Assembly: GCF_900103645.1 (NCBI RefSeq)
Contig: NZ_FNHP01000003.1
Span: forward strand, 411,772 to 475,771
Reading direction: 5' to 3'
Origin: Oryzisolibacter propanilivorax
GTDB taxonomy: Bacteria; Pseudomonadota; Gammaproteobacteria; Burkholderiales; Burkholderiaceae_C
Length of the DNA stretch: 64,000 nt
Part shown: positions 54,587 through 64,000 of the stretch, piece by piece
How positions within the stretch are numbered: position 1 is the first letter of the stretch
Layout: each line of letters begins with the position of its first letter
Notes under the pieces: model-generated
What the model was told of the DNA's origin: nothing
The model's database searches: none
Seen by the model: the letters and a program-made list of their open reading frames with translations, nothing else
Made by a program: the position numbers and the translations under genes

Positions 54587-57366
54587 ACACCCAGCCGCCC
54601 GCCGCATCCATTACCCGTCCGTTGCAGGCACCGCTGGCGCTGGGCCCGCTGGCCACCGCGCTGCAGCCGGAAAACTTTCAGGCCCGGCTGATCGACAGCA
54701 TGAGCGCAGCGTTGCGCGTGCGCGAGCGCACACAACGCCCGCCCTGCCTGCTGCGCGCGCCTACCGGATCGGGCAAGACCTTCATGCTGGGCCAGGTGCT
54801 GCAGCGGGTGGGCGAAGACCAGGATGTGCTGTGGCTCTGGTTTGTCCCCTTCGTCACTTTGGTGGCGCAGACGCTGGACGCTTTGCTGCACAGCGCTGCT
54901 GGGTTGCACCCGGTGCCGCTGGCCCAAGGCCGCAACCAGGAGGTGGGCGCGGGCACGGTGCTGATTTCAACTGTCCAGGCTGTGGCGCGCGCGCAGTGGC
55001 GCCGCCAGGGCTGGGATGCTGATGGGGACGATGACGTCCGCACCCTGGCCGCACTGCTGGCGCGCGCCCGCGCGCAGGGCCTGGCCATCGGGCTGGTGGT
55101 GGACGAGGCGCACATCGCGCTGGACAGAACCACGGAGTTCGGCCAGTTCGCCCATTGGCTGCAAGCCGACTATTTGTTGATGGCCACGGCCACGCCCAAG
55201 GATCAGCGCCTGACGGATTTTGTGGTCCATGCCGGCTACGGCGCGCAGCAGCATTTCTCTGTAGGCCGCGACGATGTGGTGCGCGCCAAGCTCAACAAGC
55301 AATACATCGAGGCCGTGGTCTACAGCCTGGGCGGCAGCATGGCCAGCGTGACCGACGTGCGCCGCACCGTGCTGCGCCAAGCTTGGGCACGCAGCCAGGC
55401 GATTGCCCGCGAACTGGCCCAGCGCCAGATCGCCTGCACGCCGCTGCTGCTGGTGCAGGTGGCCAATGGTGCCGGCACGGTGGAGGAAGCGGCGCGCGAG
55501 CTGATGCAGCACTGCGCCGTGCCGCCCGAGGCCATCGGCCAGCACAGCGCGGACGCGCCCGACCCAGTGCTCATGGCCGCCATCGCCAACGACACGCGCA
55601 AGCAGGTCCTGATCTTCAAGCAATCCGCCGGCACTGGCTTCGACGCGCCGCGTGCCTTCGTGCTGGCCAGCACCAAGAGCGTGAATGACGCTGATTTCGC
55701 GCTCCAGTTCATGGGCCGGGTGATGCGTGTGGACCGCACCGTGCGCGCCGCCTTTGCTGGGCAGGAGGGCATTACCCCGGAGCTCAACACCGCCTATGTC
55801 TATCTGGCCAACGCCGAGGCGCAGGCCGGCTACGAAGCCGCCGTGCAGGCCACCAGTTCCGTGAAGACCCAGCTGGAGGGGCAAACCGAGAAGCTGATGC
55901 AGCGCCGTACCGTGAACGGCGCGGTGGTCTATACCAACCAACCCAGCGACCAGCCGCCGCTGACCTACAGTTTTGGTCTGCCAACAACCGACAAGGATGG
56001 CCGCGCGCTGGCGACCGGGCACGCGGTGCAGGACAACGGGCCCCAGGCGCCGCTGTTCGCGCACACGGCCCCGGCGCAGTCGGGTGAGCTGCCGCCCGAT
56101 CTGTGGGGTGGCCTGCCACTCGATGTACTGCTGCCGGTAGCCGGCACCGCTTCCCGGCGCAATCAGGCTCCACGCACACTGGACGAGGTGCGGCAGACGC
56201 TGGCCCAGCACCGCTTGCGCCTGTTCGAGCGCAAGCGCGGCAGCGCCGTTCCTACGCTGGGCGACAGTCTCAAGGCGGAAGAAAAGCCCGGCTTCGTCGC
56301 GCTATCCGCCATTTCTCGCCAGGTGGCACAGGAGCTGCCCTTGCCCGAGAGCCTGCAACGCCATGCACTACAGGCGGCGCTCAACCGCATGACGCAAAAA
56401 GAGCTGCACCGCGAGCTGACCACGGGCACGGCCTACGCACAGGACATAGCCGTGGTGACCGATCGCCGGGCCCTGGCGCGCGAGGCGCTGGCAGCGTTGC
56501 AGCAGCTGCCGCACGCCGAGGAGGAGGACTATCGCCTGATCGTGCAAGTGCTCACCGAGCGCCTGCGCCCGGCGCTGGCCACGGCACTGGCGGAACTGGG
56601 CGAAGGCTCACCGGCTGCCGCACAGGCAGCGTCGCAGCTCACCGACGCCGAACGCCTGTGGCTGCTGCGCGATGCTGCGCACTGGGTGCTGCGCGTGAGC
56701 GCGCAGGAGCTGCGCGAGGCCATCTTCGCCGCCATCGCCACGCAGGCCCGTCTGGTCGATGCCCAGCCCCTGCCCGATGCCATGCTGTGCCCCGAGGAGG
56801 TGCTGCTAGAGCCTTCGGCCAAGAACATCTACGGCGTGCTACCGCCCTGCACCGAGGACTGGCCGGATGTGGAAGGCCTGCTGTTCATGGACGCGCGCCA
56901 ATGGTGGAAGGACCAGACGCTGACGCTGGAAGATGGCCCCAGCCTGCGCCTGGCGCGCTATGACGGCGCAGTACAGATCAATTCACTGGAACGCGATTTC
57001 GCGCGGGCGCTGGACAGTGCCGAGTTCGTGCTGTGGTGGCACCGCAACCCGGACAAGAAGCCCTGGGCCGTGCGCGTGGTGCGCGCTGAGCATTCGCATT
57101 ACTTCTATCCGGACTTCGTGGTGTGCGTGGTGCATGCTCCCGGCGCCGCGCCCATGCAACGGTTGCTGGAAACCAAGCAGGACACCAAGGACGCCGCGCG
57201 CAAGGCACAGCGCTGGCCGGCCGTGTATGGCCGAGTACTGTTTCTGACCCCGGACGGCCAGCGCCTGCGCTGGGTGCAGGACGACGGCAGCCTGGGCGAC
57301 ACCGTGAAGCTGCCCGACATGCAGGGCGTGTACGAACAGCTGGCCAGTACAGCACCCGTGCAATAG
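54583..57366 (+). CDS. Type III restriction enzyme Res-like helicase-nuclease
   Basis: This 927-aa SF2 helicase has Walker A APTGSGKT (about residues 60-67), DEAH near 173, MATATP as motif III, and QFMGRVMRVDR as motif VI. The C-terminal ~110 residues carry a PD-(D/E)xK-type nuclease signature: PDFVV near residue 843 and LETK about 20 residues later. This is the architecture of type III Res subunits, which need Mod for target recognition. The coding region looks intact, unlike mod. It could instead be an autonomous defence helicase. Confidence 0.87.
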   Translation: MNTQPPAASITRPLQAPLALGPLATALQPENFQARLIDSMSAALRVRERTQRPPCLLRAPTGSGKTFMLGQVLQRVGEDQDVLWLWFVPFVTLVAQTLDALLHSAAGLHPVPLAQGRNQEVGAGTVLISTVQAVARAQWRRQGWDADGDDDVRTLAALLARARAQGLAIGLVVDEAHIALDRTTEFGQFAHWLQADYLLMATATPKDQRLTDFVVHAGYGAQQHFSVGRDDVVRAKLNKQYIEAVVYSLGGSMASVTDVRRTVLRQAWARSQAIARELAQRQIACTPLLLVQVANGAGTVEEAARELMQHCAVPPEAIGQHSADAPDPVLMAAIANDTRKQVLIFKQSAGTGFDAPRAFVLASTKSVNDADFALQFMGRVMRVDRTVRAAFAGQEGITPELNTAYVYLANAEAQAGYEAAVQATSSVKTQLEGQTEKLMQRRTVNGAVVYTNQPSDQPPLTYSFGLPTTDKDGRALATGHAVQDNGPQAPLFAHTAPAQSGELPPDLWGGLPLDVLLPVAGTASRRNQAPRTLDEVRQTLAQHRLRLFERKRGSAVPTLGDSLKAEEKPGFVALSAISRQVAQELPLPESLQRHALQAALNRMTQKELHRELTTGTAYAQDIAVVTDRRALAREALAALQQLPHAEEEDYRLIVQVLTERLRPALATALAELGEGSPAAAQAASQLTDAERLWLLRDAAHWVLRVSAQELREAIFAAIATQARLVDAQPLPDAMLCPEEVLLEPSAKNIYGVLPPCTEDWPDVEGLLFMDARQWWKDQTLTLEDGPSLRLARYDGAVQINSLERDFARALDSAEFVLWWHRNPDKKPWAVRVVRAEHSHYFYPDFVVCVVHAPGAAPMQRLLETKQDTKDAARKAQRWPAVYGRVLFLTPDGQRLRWVQDDGSLGDTVKLPDMQGVYEQLASTAPVQ

Positions 57367-57381
57367 CCGAATATTTGCTCT

Positions 57382-57435
57382 CGAAAAAATAGCTGCACAC
57401 CCTTTACTGACAAGAGTTTGCAGCCATTTCTTACC
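57382..57435 (+). repeat. Dispersed AT-rich repeat, between res and rnpB
   Basis: TCGAAAAAATAGCTGCACACC, then TTTACTGACAAGAG and TTTGCAGCCATTTC. GCTGCA and TGCAGC make an imperfect palindrome. It separates the convergent res and rnpB units. Confidence 0.65.
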
Positions 57436-57444
57436 AAAAAAGTT

Positions 57445-57896
57445 GTGAAGCCCGCCGATAAGCCGGATTCTGTGCATCCGCGCACCCCTTGGCGGGCCGC
57501 GCGGATGTGACCGCCATTACTCTGGGCCGGGGGTCGCCCACCCGGCTCGATGCCACCTACCCGCACACTCCGGGGGCCCCGTCAACGTGTGCCTACTTGG
57601 TGTTGCTGCGCGTAGAGACTGCCCGTTTCACCCGGAGCGCGTCCGCGCTTCGGGTGGCTATGGGGTTTCCCGGCTTGCGCCGTGAACTGGCTGGCTCAAA
57701 CGCCAGCCAGCGCCAGCTTGCGCTGACACCCCATAGAACACCTTCGGCGGCGGGCCGTGCCCCGACTCGTCTCTGTTGCTCTGATCCTCACCTCGCGGTG
57801 GACAGCCGTTAGCTGCTACGCTGCCCTGTGCAGTCCGGACGTTCCTCCAGTGCGGCCTTTCGGCACATGCACCAGCGGCGGTCTGGCGGGCTTCAC
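57445..57896 (-). ncRNA. rnpB: RNase P RNA (class A)
   Basis: The 5' GTGAAGCCCGCC (ending at 57896) pairs with the 3' GGCGGGCTTCAC (down to 57445) as helix P1. Diagnostic conserved elements on the minus strand include GGAGGAACGTCCGGACT, CAGGGCAG...CTAACGGC, GTGAGGATCAGAGCAACAG followed by AGACGAGTC, and AGAATCCGGCTTATC near the 3' end. It is the catalytic RNA of tRNA 5' maturation. At about 450 nt it is longer than the ~377 nt of E. coli, the excess lying around 57600-57740. GATAAT (complement of 57905-57910) is the -10. A run of six T follows the 3' end. Confidence 0.93.
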
Positions 57897-58039
57897 AGCG
57901 CGGGATTATCCCCCGTCCCGGGCCTTGCGGGCCGCCCGCGCGCTGGCATATCCATATCACGCACATGCAGACCGGCTCCGCCACAATGGCCGGCTTCGCA
58001 GCTTCACTGCCCCGCAACCCTCACCAGGAGATCCCTCGC

Positions 58040-58957
<918 letters not shown>

Positions 58958-58980
58958 GCACCGCCCGGTGCCGTCCCTCC

Positions 58981-59006
58981 AAGGGCCTCCTACGGGAGGC
59001 CTTTTT
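58981..59006 (+). terminator. Intrinsic terminator after cysK
   Basis: GGCCTCC (58984-58990) pairs with GGAGGCC (58995-59001) around TACG and is followed by five T. The rest of the spacer to 59177 has no evident gene; no clear promoter for the next operon was identified. Confidence 0.85.
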
Positions 59007-59177
59007 GCTGCCTGCCCGGGCGACGCACGCTTGCGCCTGGTGCAGGCACGGGCTTGGTCCGCCGTCCTACAGGCATGGCCCGGGGGGCTGGGAAGAATCG
59101 GCAGACAACACAGCTGCCCGGCGCGCACGCTCCCTCCAATGCCGGCGCGACCGCACCGGGCGCCACCGGACTGCCCC

Positions 59178-59948
59178 ATGACCGCTTCTCCCACTGCCCA
59201 TAGCCGCCTGGCCTTCAAGGTGCTCACCGTGAACGTGCACAAGGGCTTCACCTCGTTCAACCGACGCTTCATGCTGCACGAGCTGCGCGACGCAGTGCGC
59301 CAGGTCTCGGCCGACGTGGTGTTCCTGCAGGAGGTGCTGGGCACGCACCAGCGCCACGCCCGGCGCCTGGCGAATTTTCCGGACCAGCCGCACTACGAAT
59401 TCCTGGCCGACTCGATCTGGAGCCAGTACGCCTATGGCCGCAACGCGGTGTACGACAACGGCCACCACGGCAACGCGCTGCTGTCCAAGTTCCCCATCGT
59501 GCACTACGAGAACCATGACATCTCGATCGCCGGCCCCGAGCGACGCGGCATGCTGCACTGCGTGCTGCAGCCGCCCGAGCGCGACACGCCGGTGCACGCC
59601 ATCTGCGTGCACTTGGGCCTGCAGGAAGGACACCGCCAGCAGCAGCTGCACCGCATGGCGGCGCTGGTGCGCTCGCTGCCCGAGGGCGAGCCGGTGATAG
59701 TTGCCGGCGACTTCAACGACTGGCGCGGGCGCGCGCACGGCCTGCTGCTGCGCGAGGCGCGCCTGCGCGAGGTCTTCGTGCACACCCTGGGGCGCGCGGT
59801 GCGCACCTTTCCGGCGCCCATGCCGCTGCTGGCGCTGGACCGCATCTACGTGCGCGGCGTGGCCGTGCACACCCCGGTGGTACTGCCCAAGCGGCCCTGG
59901 AGCCGGCTGTCGGACCACGCACCGCTGGCCGCGGAGATCGCGCTATGA
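59178..59948 (+). CDS. Endonuclease/exonuclease/phosphatase family protein (YbhP-like)
   Basis: This 256-aa EEP-fold enzyme has FKVLTVNVHKG, FLQEVLG, AGDFNDW and SDHAPL, the metal and catalytic signatures of the family. It is the first of three overlapping or closely spaced genes ordered like E. coli ybhP-clsB-ybhN, which suggests a role in phospholipid metabolism, possibly as a phosphodiesterase. Its stop overlaps clsB by 4 bp. Confidence 0.88.
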   Translation: MTASPTAHSRLAFKVLTVNVHKGFTSFNRRFMLHELRDAVRQVSADVVFLQEVLGTHQRHARRLANFPDQPHYEFLADSIWSQYAYGRNAVYDNGHHGNALLSKFPIVHYENHDISIAGPERRGMLHCVLQPPERDTPVHAICVHLGLQEGHRQQQLHRMAALVRSLPEGEPVIVAGDFNDWRGRAHGLLLREARLREVFVHTLGRAVRTFPAPMPLLALDRIYVRGVAVHTPVVLPKRPWSRLSDHAPLAAEIAL

Positions 59949-61183
59949 GCAGCCAGGCGACGCGGCGCGTGCGGCCCCGGCGTTCGTCGCGCTGGGTGCC
60001 GGGCAACCAGTTCGAGCTGCTGGAAAACGGCGAGGAGTTCTTCCCGGCCGTGTTCGAGGCCATCCGCGGCGCGCGCCAGGAAGTGCTGCTGGAGACCTTC
60101 ATCCTGTTCGACGACAAGATCGGTCGTGCGCTGCATGCCGCGCTGCTGGACGCTGCGCGGCGCGGGGTGGAGGTGCACGTGCTGGTGGATGGCTTCGGCT
60201 CGCCCGACCTGCCCGACGCCTTCATCACCGAGCTGGTGCAGGCCGGCGTGCATTTCCGGGTGTTCGACCCGGGCGGGCGGCGCCTGTTCGGCCAGCGGCT
60301 GAACGTGCTGCGGCGCATGCACCGCAAGATCGTCGTCGTGGATGGCGAACTGGGCTTCATCGGCGGCATCAACTACTCGGCCGACCATGTGGCCGACTTC
60401 GGCCCGCAGGCCAAGCAGGACTGGGCGGTGCGGGTGCGCGGGCCCGTCGTGGCGCACATGCACCGCTTCGCCCGCCGCGCGGTGCTGACCAAGGAAGAGC
60501 GCCGGCGCGCGCAGCGCGCGCCGCTGGCGCAGCTGCCGGCCGCCGGCAGCGCCGACGCCATTTTCGTCACGCGCGACAACGAGCAGCACACCACTGCCAT
60601 CGAGCGCCACTACCTGATTGCGCTGCGCGCCGCGCGCGAGCGCGTGGTCATCGCCAACGCCTACTTCTTCCCCGGCTGGCGCCTGGTGCGCGCGCTGCGC
60701 CGCGCCGCGCGCCGCGGCGTGCAGGTCAGCCTGATCCTGCAGGGCGAGCCCGACATGCCCATCGTCAAGACGGCCGCCAACCTGCTGTACGACCACCTGC
60801 TGCGCGCCGGCGTGCGCGTGTACGAATACTGCGACCGGCCGCTGCACGGCAAGGTGGCGCTGGTGGACGATGAGTGGTCCACCGTTGGCTCCAGCAACCT
60901 GGACCCCTTAAGCCTGTCGCTGAACCTGGAGGCCAACGTCGTCATCCGCGACCGCGCCTTCAACGCGCTGCTCCACCAGCGCCTGCAAAAGCTGATGTGC
61001 GACAGCTGCAACGAGGTCACCCCCGAGCCGCAGGGCGCGTGGGAGGGCTTACGGCTGCTGCGTGGCTACTGCGTGTACCACCTAATGCGCTGGTTCCCGA
61101 CCTGGGCCGGCTGGCTGCCACAGCATCGCCCCAGCATCTCGCTAGTGCGCGCTGAGGCCCATGAGGCCGGAGGGGCGCGCTGA
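59945..61183 (+). CDS. clsB: Cardiolipin synthase B (phospholipase D superfamily)
   Basis: This 412-aa enzyme has two HKD motifs: HRKIVVVDGELGFIGG (about residue 120) and HGKVALVDDEWSTVGSSN (about residue 301). No N-terminal membrane helices are present, as in ClsB rather than ClsA. It makes cardiolipin from phosphatidylglycerol with a second phospholipid at the inner membrane. Position between the YbhP-like and YbhN-like genes supports the assignment. Confidence 0.92.
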   Translation: MSSQATRRVRPRRSSRWVPGNQFELLENGEEFFPAVFEAIRGARQEVLLETFILFDDKIGRALHAALLDAARRGVEVHVLVDGFGSPDLPDAFITELVQAGVHFRVFDPGGRRLFGQRLNVLRRMHRKIVVVDGELGFIGGINYSADHVADFGPQAKQDWAVRVRGPVVAHMHRFARRAVLTKEERRRAQRAPLAQLPAAGSADAIFVTRDNEQHTTAIERHYLIALRAARERVVIANAYFFPGWRLVRALRRAARRGVQVSLILQGEPDMPIVKTAANLLYDHLLRAGVRVYEYCDRPLHGKVALVDDEWSTVGSSNLDPLSLSLNLEANVVIRDRAFNALLHQRLQKLMCDSCNEVTPEPQGAWEGLRLLRGYCVYHLMRWFPTWAGWLPQHRPSISLVRAEAHEAGGAR

Positions 61184-61214
61184 GCAGCGCCCCGACAATC
61201 GACCCCACTTGCGC

Positions 61215-62255
61215 ATGGCCCCTTCCGCCTCCTCCGCCTCGCCCTCCGCTAGCGCCGGCGGCGGCCGCTGGCGCGCGCTGCTGGCCAGCCGCGCCTGGCG
61301 CTGGGTGGGCGGGCTGCTGATGGGTGCGGTGGCGCTGTTCATCGTCTGGCTGCTGGTGCGCCAGGGCATGCGCGTGGACTGGCCGGCGGTGTGGCGCGCA
61401 CTGAAGGAACTGCCGCCGGCGACATTGGCGCTGGGCGCGGCGCTGGCCTGGGCCAGCCACCTGGCGTACGGCTGTTTCGACCTGTTCGGCCGGCATGTGG
61501 TGCGCCACGATGTGAGCGCAGCGCGCACCATGGCCATCACGCTGATCGCCTACCCGTTCACGCTGAACCTGGGCTCGCTCATCGGCGGGGTGTCGGTGCG
61601 CTACCGGCTGTACTCGCGCCAGGGGCTGGAGGTGGGGCAGATCGCGCAGGTCGTCGTGCTGTCCATCGTCACCAACTGGGTCGGCTACTTCCTGCTGGCC
61701 TGCGCCGTGTTCTGGCACTGGACGCCGCAGCTGCCCGAGGGCTGGCAGATCGGTGCGCAGCAGCTGCGCTGGTTGGGCGTGGCGCTGGCGGCGGTGAGCG
61801 TGCTGTACGTGCTGCTGTGCGCGCGCCGGGGCGGGCGGCCCTTCACCTTGCGCGGCCGCACCCTGCCGCTGCCGACCTGGCGCGTGGCGCTGCTGCAGCT
61901 GGCGCTGTCCAGCCTGAACTGGTCGCTGATGGGCGGCGCGGTATGGGCACTGGCGCAGGGCCGCGTGCCCTATCCGGCGGCGCTGGCGATGGTGCTGCTG
62001 GGCGCGGTGGCCGGGCTGGTCTCGCGCATCCCCGCCGGGCTGGGCGTGCTGGAGGCCGTGGGCACCGCCGTGCTGTCGGCCTACCTGCCGGTCAGCCAGG
62101 CGCTGGCGGTGGTGCTGGCGTTCCGCGCGCTGTACTACCTGGCGCCGCTGGCGCTGGCGGCACTGGCGCTGCTGGCGACCGAACTGCTGTGGCGCCGGCG
62201 CGCGCCGCCACCCGCCACACAGCAGCGTAGCGGTCAGCCGGCCACGTCCCCGTAG
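61215..62255 (+). CDS. YbhN/UPF0104-type membrane protein (lysylphosphatidylglycerol synthase TM family)
   Basis: This 346-aa polytopic protein shows about eight TM segments. NLGSLIGGVSVRYRLYSRQG and SRIPAGLGVLEAV are typical of the UPF0104/LPG-synthase transmembrane family. The start at 61215 is preferred to an upstream in-frame codon because GACAAT and the family-like length fit better. It is the third gene of the ybhP-clsB-ybhN-like cluster and converges on the acyl-CoA synthetase gene, overlapping its 3' end by 22 bp. Confidence 0.88.
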   Translation: MAPSASSASPSASAGGGRWRALLASRAWRWVGGLLMGAVALFIVWLLVRQGMRVDWPAVWRALKELPPATLALGAALAWASHLAYGCFDLFGRHVVRHDVSAARTMAITLIAYPFTLNLGSLIGGVSVRYRLYSRQGLEVGQIAQVVVLSIVTNWVGYFLLACAVFWHWTPQLPEGWQIGAQQLRWLGVALAAVSVLYVLLCARRGGRPFTLRGRTLPLPTWRVALLQLALSSLNWSLMGGAVWALAQGRVPYPAALAMVLLGAVAGLVSRIPAGLGVLEAVGTAVLSAYLPVSQALAVVLAFRALYYLAPLALAALALLATELLWRRRAPPPATQQRSGQPATSP

Positions 62256-63799
62256 CCCTCGCGCAACTCGCGCTTGAGCACCTTGCCGATGGCGCTGCGC
62301 GGCAGTTCATCCACCAGCCGCAGGTCGGCCAAGCGCTGGGTGCGGCCGGCGCGCCGGTTGAACCACTCGCGCAGCGCGGCTGCGTCCGGCGCCTGACCGG
62401 GGCGCGGCACGACGAAGGCTACCGGCGTCTCGCCCCACTGGTGCGAGGGCACGCCGACCACTGCCACGTCGGCCACCGCCGGGTGCGCGCGCAGCTGGTC
62501 CTCCAGGTCGCTGGGGTAGAGGTTGAAGCCGCCGCTGATGATCATGTCCTTGCGCCGGTCTAGCAGCACCAGGAAGCCGTCAGCGTCGAAACGCCCCACG
62601 TCGCCGGTGCGGATGAAGCGCTTGCCGGCGGCGTCGAACCACTCGGCCTCGCGCGTCTTGTCCGGCAGGCGGTGGTAGCCGGTCATCATGCCGGGCGAAT
62701 GGCCCACCACCTCGCCGGTGCCGCCGGGCGGCACCTCGCGCCCGTCCTCGTCGATCAGGCGGATGTCGTGGCCCGCCACCGGCCGGCCCACGGTGTGCAG
62801 CTTGTCCGGGTGCTGGTGCGCGGCCAGGATGCAGGTGCCGCCACCCTCGGTCATGCCGTACAACTCGAACAGCGCGCCCGGCCAGCGCGCCAGTACGTCG
62901 GCCTTGAGCTCGGGGCGGAACGGCGCGCTGGTGCAGAACTTGACCTGGAAGGACGACAGGTCATGCTGGTCGAAGTCCGGCCGGTCCATGAGGCGCTGGT
63001 ACTGCACCGGCACCAGCATGGTGTGCGTGGCGCGCAGCTGCTCGGCCAGCTGCAGGTAGCGCGCGGCGTCGAACTTGGCCATCAGCGCCACCGTGCCGCC
63101 GTAGGCCAGGGTCGGGATGAAGGCCACCAGGGTGGTGTTGGAGTACAGCGGCGTGGCCAGCAGCGTGGTGCCCCGGGGGCTGTAGCCGTGCTGGGCGCCG
63201 CGCTGGATGTGCGACCAGCGCATGCCGTGCGGCTGCACGATGCCCTTGGGCGTGCCGGTGGTGCCCGAGGAATAGATGATGTTGAACGGCGCCTGCGGGC
63301 CGATCTTCACGGGCTCCGGGCACGTGCCCTCGGGCGCCAGCCAGTCCTCAAGGGGCAGCCCCGGCGCCACGCCGTCCAGCGACACGCGCAGCGGCTGCGC
63401 CGGGCCCGGCAGCGCCGGTGGCGCGGCCTGGTCGGCCAGCAGCACGCGCGCCTCGGCGTCGGCCAGCATAGCGGCCAGCGTGTCCGGCGTGGCCGAGATG
63501 GGCAGCGGCACCACCACCGCGCCGGCGCGCAGCGCCCCTAGCAGCAGCGCGCCATAGCGCACCGAATTCAGCGCGCACAGCGCCACCGCCTGGCCCGGCC
63601 GCACACCGCCCTGCTGCAGCGTGGCGGCGACGCGGTCCATGAGCGCATCCAGCTGCGCATAGTCCAGCGACTCGCCCTCGCCGGTGAGCGCCAGTTGCCG
63701 GCCCTGGCGGGCGGCGTGGGCGTGGATCAGCTCGGGCAGGGTGCGAAACGGCATCTCGGTCAAGGGCGGCATGGTGGGCGGGGCCTCCGGGAAACTCAT
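62234..63799 (-). CDS. AMP-dependent acyl-CoA synthetase/ligase
   Basis: This 521-aa ANL-superfamily enzyme activates a carboxylic acid via an acyl-adenylate. Motifs: IIYSSGTTGTPKG (A3), YGMTEGGG (A5), RTGDVGRFD (A7), GFNLYPSDLE (A8) and the catalytic Lys in GKVLKREL. The substrate (fatty or aromatic acid) cannot be read from the sequence. Adjacent etfA hints at beta-oxidation-type metabolism. A dispersed repeat lies immediately upstream. Confidence 0.93.
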   Translation of the reverse strand: MSFPEAPPTMPPLTEMPFRTLPELIHAHAARQGRQLALTGEGESLDYAQLDALMDRVAATLQQGGVRPGQAVALCALNSVRYGALLLGALRAGAVVVPLPISATPDTLAAMLADAEARVLLADQAAPPALPGPAQPLRVSLDGVAPGLPLEDWLAPEGTCPEPVKIGPQAPFNIIYSSGTTGTPKGIVQPHGMRWSHIQRGAQHGYSPRGTTLLATPLYSNTTLVAFIPTLAYGGTVALMAKFDAARYLQLAEQLRATHTMLVPVQYQRLMDRPDFDQHDLSSFQVKFCTSAPFRPELKADVLARWPGALFELYGMTEGGGTCILAAHQHPDKLHTVGRPVAGHDIRLIDEDGREVPPGGTGEVVGHSPGMMTGYHRLPDKTREAEWFDAAGKRFIRTGDVGRFDADGFLVLLDRRKDMIISGGFNLYPSDLEDQLRAHPAVADVAVVGVPSHQWGETPVAFVVPRPGQAPDAAALREWFNRRAGRTQRLADLRLVDELPRSAIGKVLKRELREGYGDVAG

Positions 63800-63862
63800 T
63801 TTTTGATAGCTGAAAGACCTTTACATATCAGGGCCAGACAGGCTTCTGGCACATATTCCAGC
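63797..63862 (-). repeat. Dispersed AT-rich repeat, between etfA and the acyl-CoA synthetase gene
   Basis: Read on the minus strand: GGAATATGTGCCAGAAGCC, then GATATGTAAAGGTCTTTCAGC and TATCAAAAAATGAG. It directly abuts the synthetase start codon, so it may contribute the ribosome binding region. Confidence 0.6.
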
Positions 63863-63881
63863 CATGGACCCTGTGCATTGC

Positions 63882-64000
63882 TCAGGACGGCAGCGTCTGC
63901 TGCATCTCCGGCACGGCCTGGAACAGATCCGCCTCCAGCCCGTAGTCGGCCACCGAGAAGATCGGCGCCTCCGCGTCCTTGTTGATGGCCACGATCACCT
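63882..64000 (-). CDS. etfA: Electron transfer flavoprotein alpha subunit, C-terminal end only
   Basis: The 39 visible C-terminal codons read [26 protein letters not shown] and onward to a TGA at 63882-63884. This is the strongly conserved FAD-binding C-terminus of EtfA, which passes electrons from acyl-CoA dehydrogenases to the quinone pool. The rest lies beyond the window. It is upstream of the acyl-CoA synthetase gene on the same strand. Confidence 0.9.
   Translation of the reverse strand, partial: VIVAINKDAEAPIFSVADYGLEADLFQAVPEMQQTLPS

Overview
The window is a high-GC bacterial chromosome segment. The division/cell-wall cluster order, the hslVU, dksA and rnpB neighbourhoods, and a short dispersed repeat built around the strings AGCTAT and ATAGC all point to the Burkholderiales, most likely family Comamonadaceae (Acidovorax/Diaphorobacter/Alicycliphilus/Melaminivora-like). 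That assignment rests on recognising proteins and the repeat, not on a database search. Nearly everything is single-copy chromosomal core; I see no prophage, insertion sequence, CRISPR array, rRNA or tRNA gene.

Layout. 1-5.7 kb: a partial YqiA-like esterase divergent from rodA, then tldD, an unknown gene, and a DAHP synthase gene preceded by a short leader peptide rich in Phe/Tyr/Trp codons plus an intrinsic terminator, which looks like a complete transcription attenuator. 5.7-13.8 kb: a catabolic locus with pxpA, a fused pxpB-pxpC and a fused biotin carboxylase-biotin carrier protein on the minus strand, a divergent GntR/FCD regulator, and a DctPQM TRAP transporter. TTGTTnAACAA palindromes occur in both control regions, so the locus reads as one regulon for uptake and ATP-dependent opening of a lactam such as 5-oxoproline. 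13.9-16 kb: thiC behind a TPP riboswitch.

16-37 kb: the complete dcw cluster on the minus strand, transcribed mraZ-rsmH-ftsL-ftsI-murE-murF-mraY-murD-ftsW-murG-murC-ddl-ftsQ-ftsA-ftsZ, then a plus-strand chemoreceptor, lpxC and a small membrane protein. Several junctions overlap by a few bases. mraZ has four 10-bp-spaced AAAGTG boxes. 37-43 kb: hslVU with a sigma32-like promoter, a large STAS-like protein, a cysteine-depleted DksA and a COG0523 metal GTPase.

43-51.9 kb: a WYL regulator of the BrxR/CapW type divergent from a metallophosphatase and two small unknown genes; then xerC, a DUF484 gene and dapF on the minus strand, divergent from a NUDIX-MBL fusion across a perfect 19-bp inverted repeat whose outer ends are the two start codons; then a pseudouridine-synthase-like protein lacking its catalytic Asp. 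52-57.4 kb: a type III restriction-modification-like locus (mod with an in-frame TGA, DUF4160, DUF2442, res). 57.4-64 kb: rnpB, cysK, a ybhP-clsB-ybhN-type cluster, an acyl-CoA synthetase gene and the 3' end of etfA.

Recurring themes are (i) the dispersed repeat of about 55 bp, at least ten convincing copies, several translated inside genes, and (ii) -10-like hexamers 6-9 nt from start codons, suggesting frequent leaderless mRNAs.
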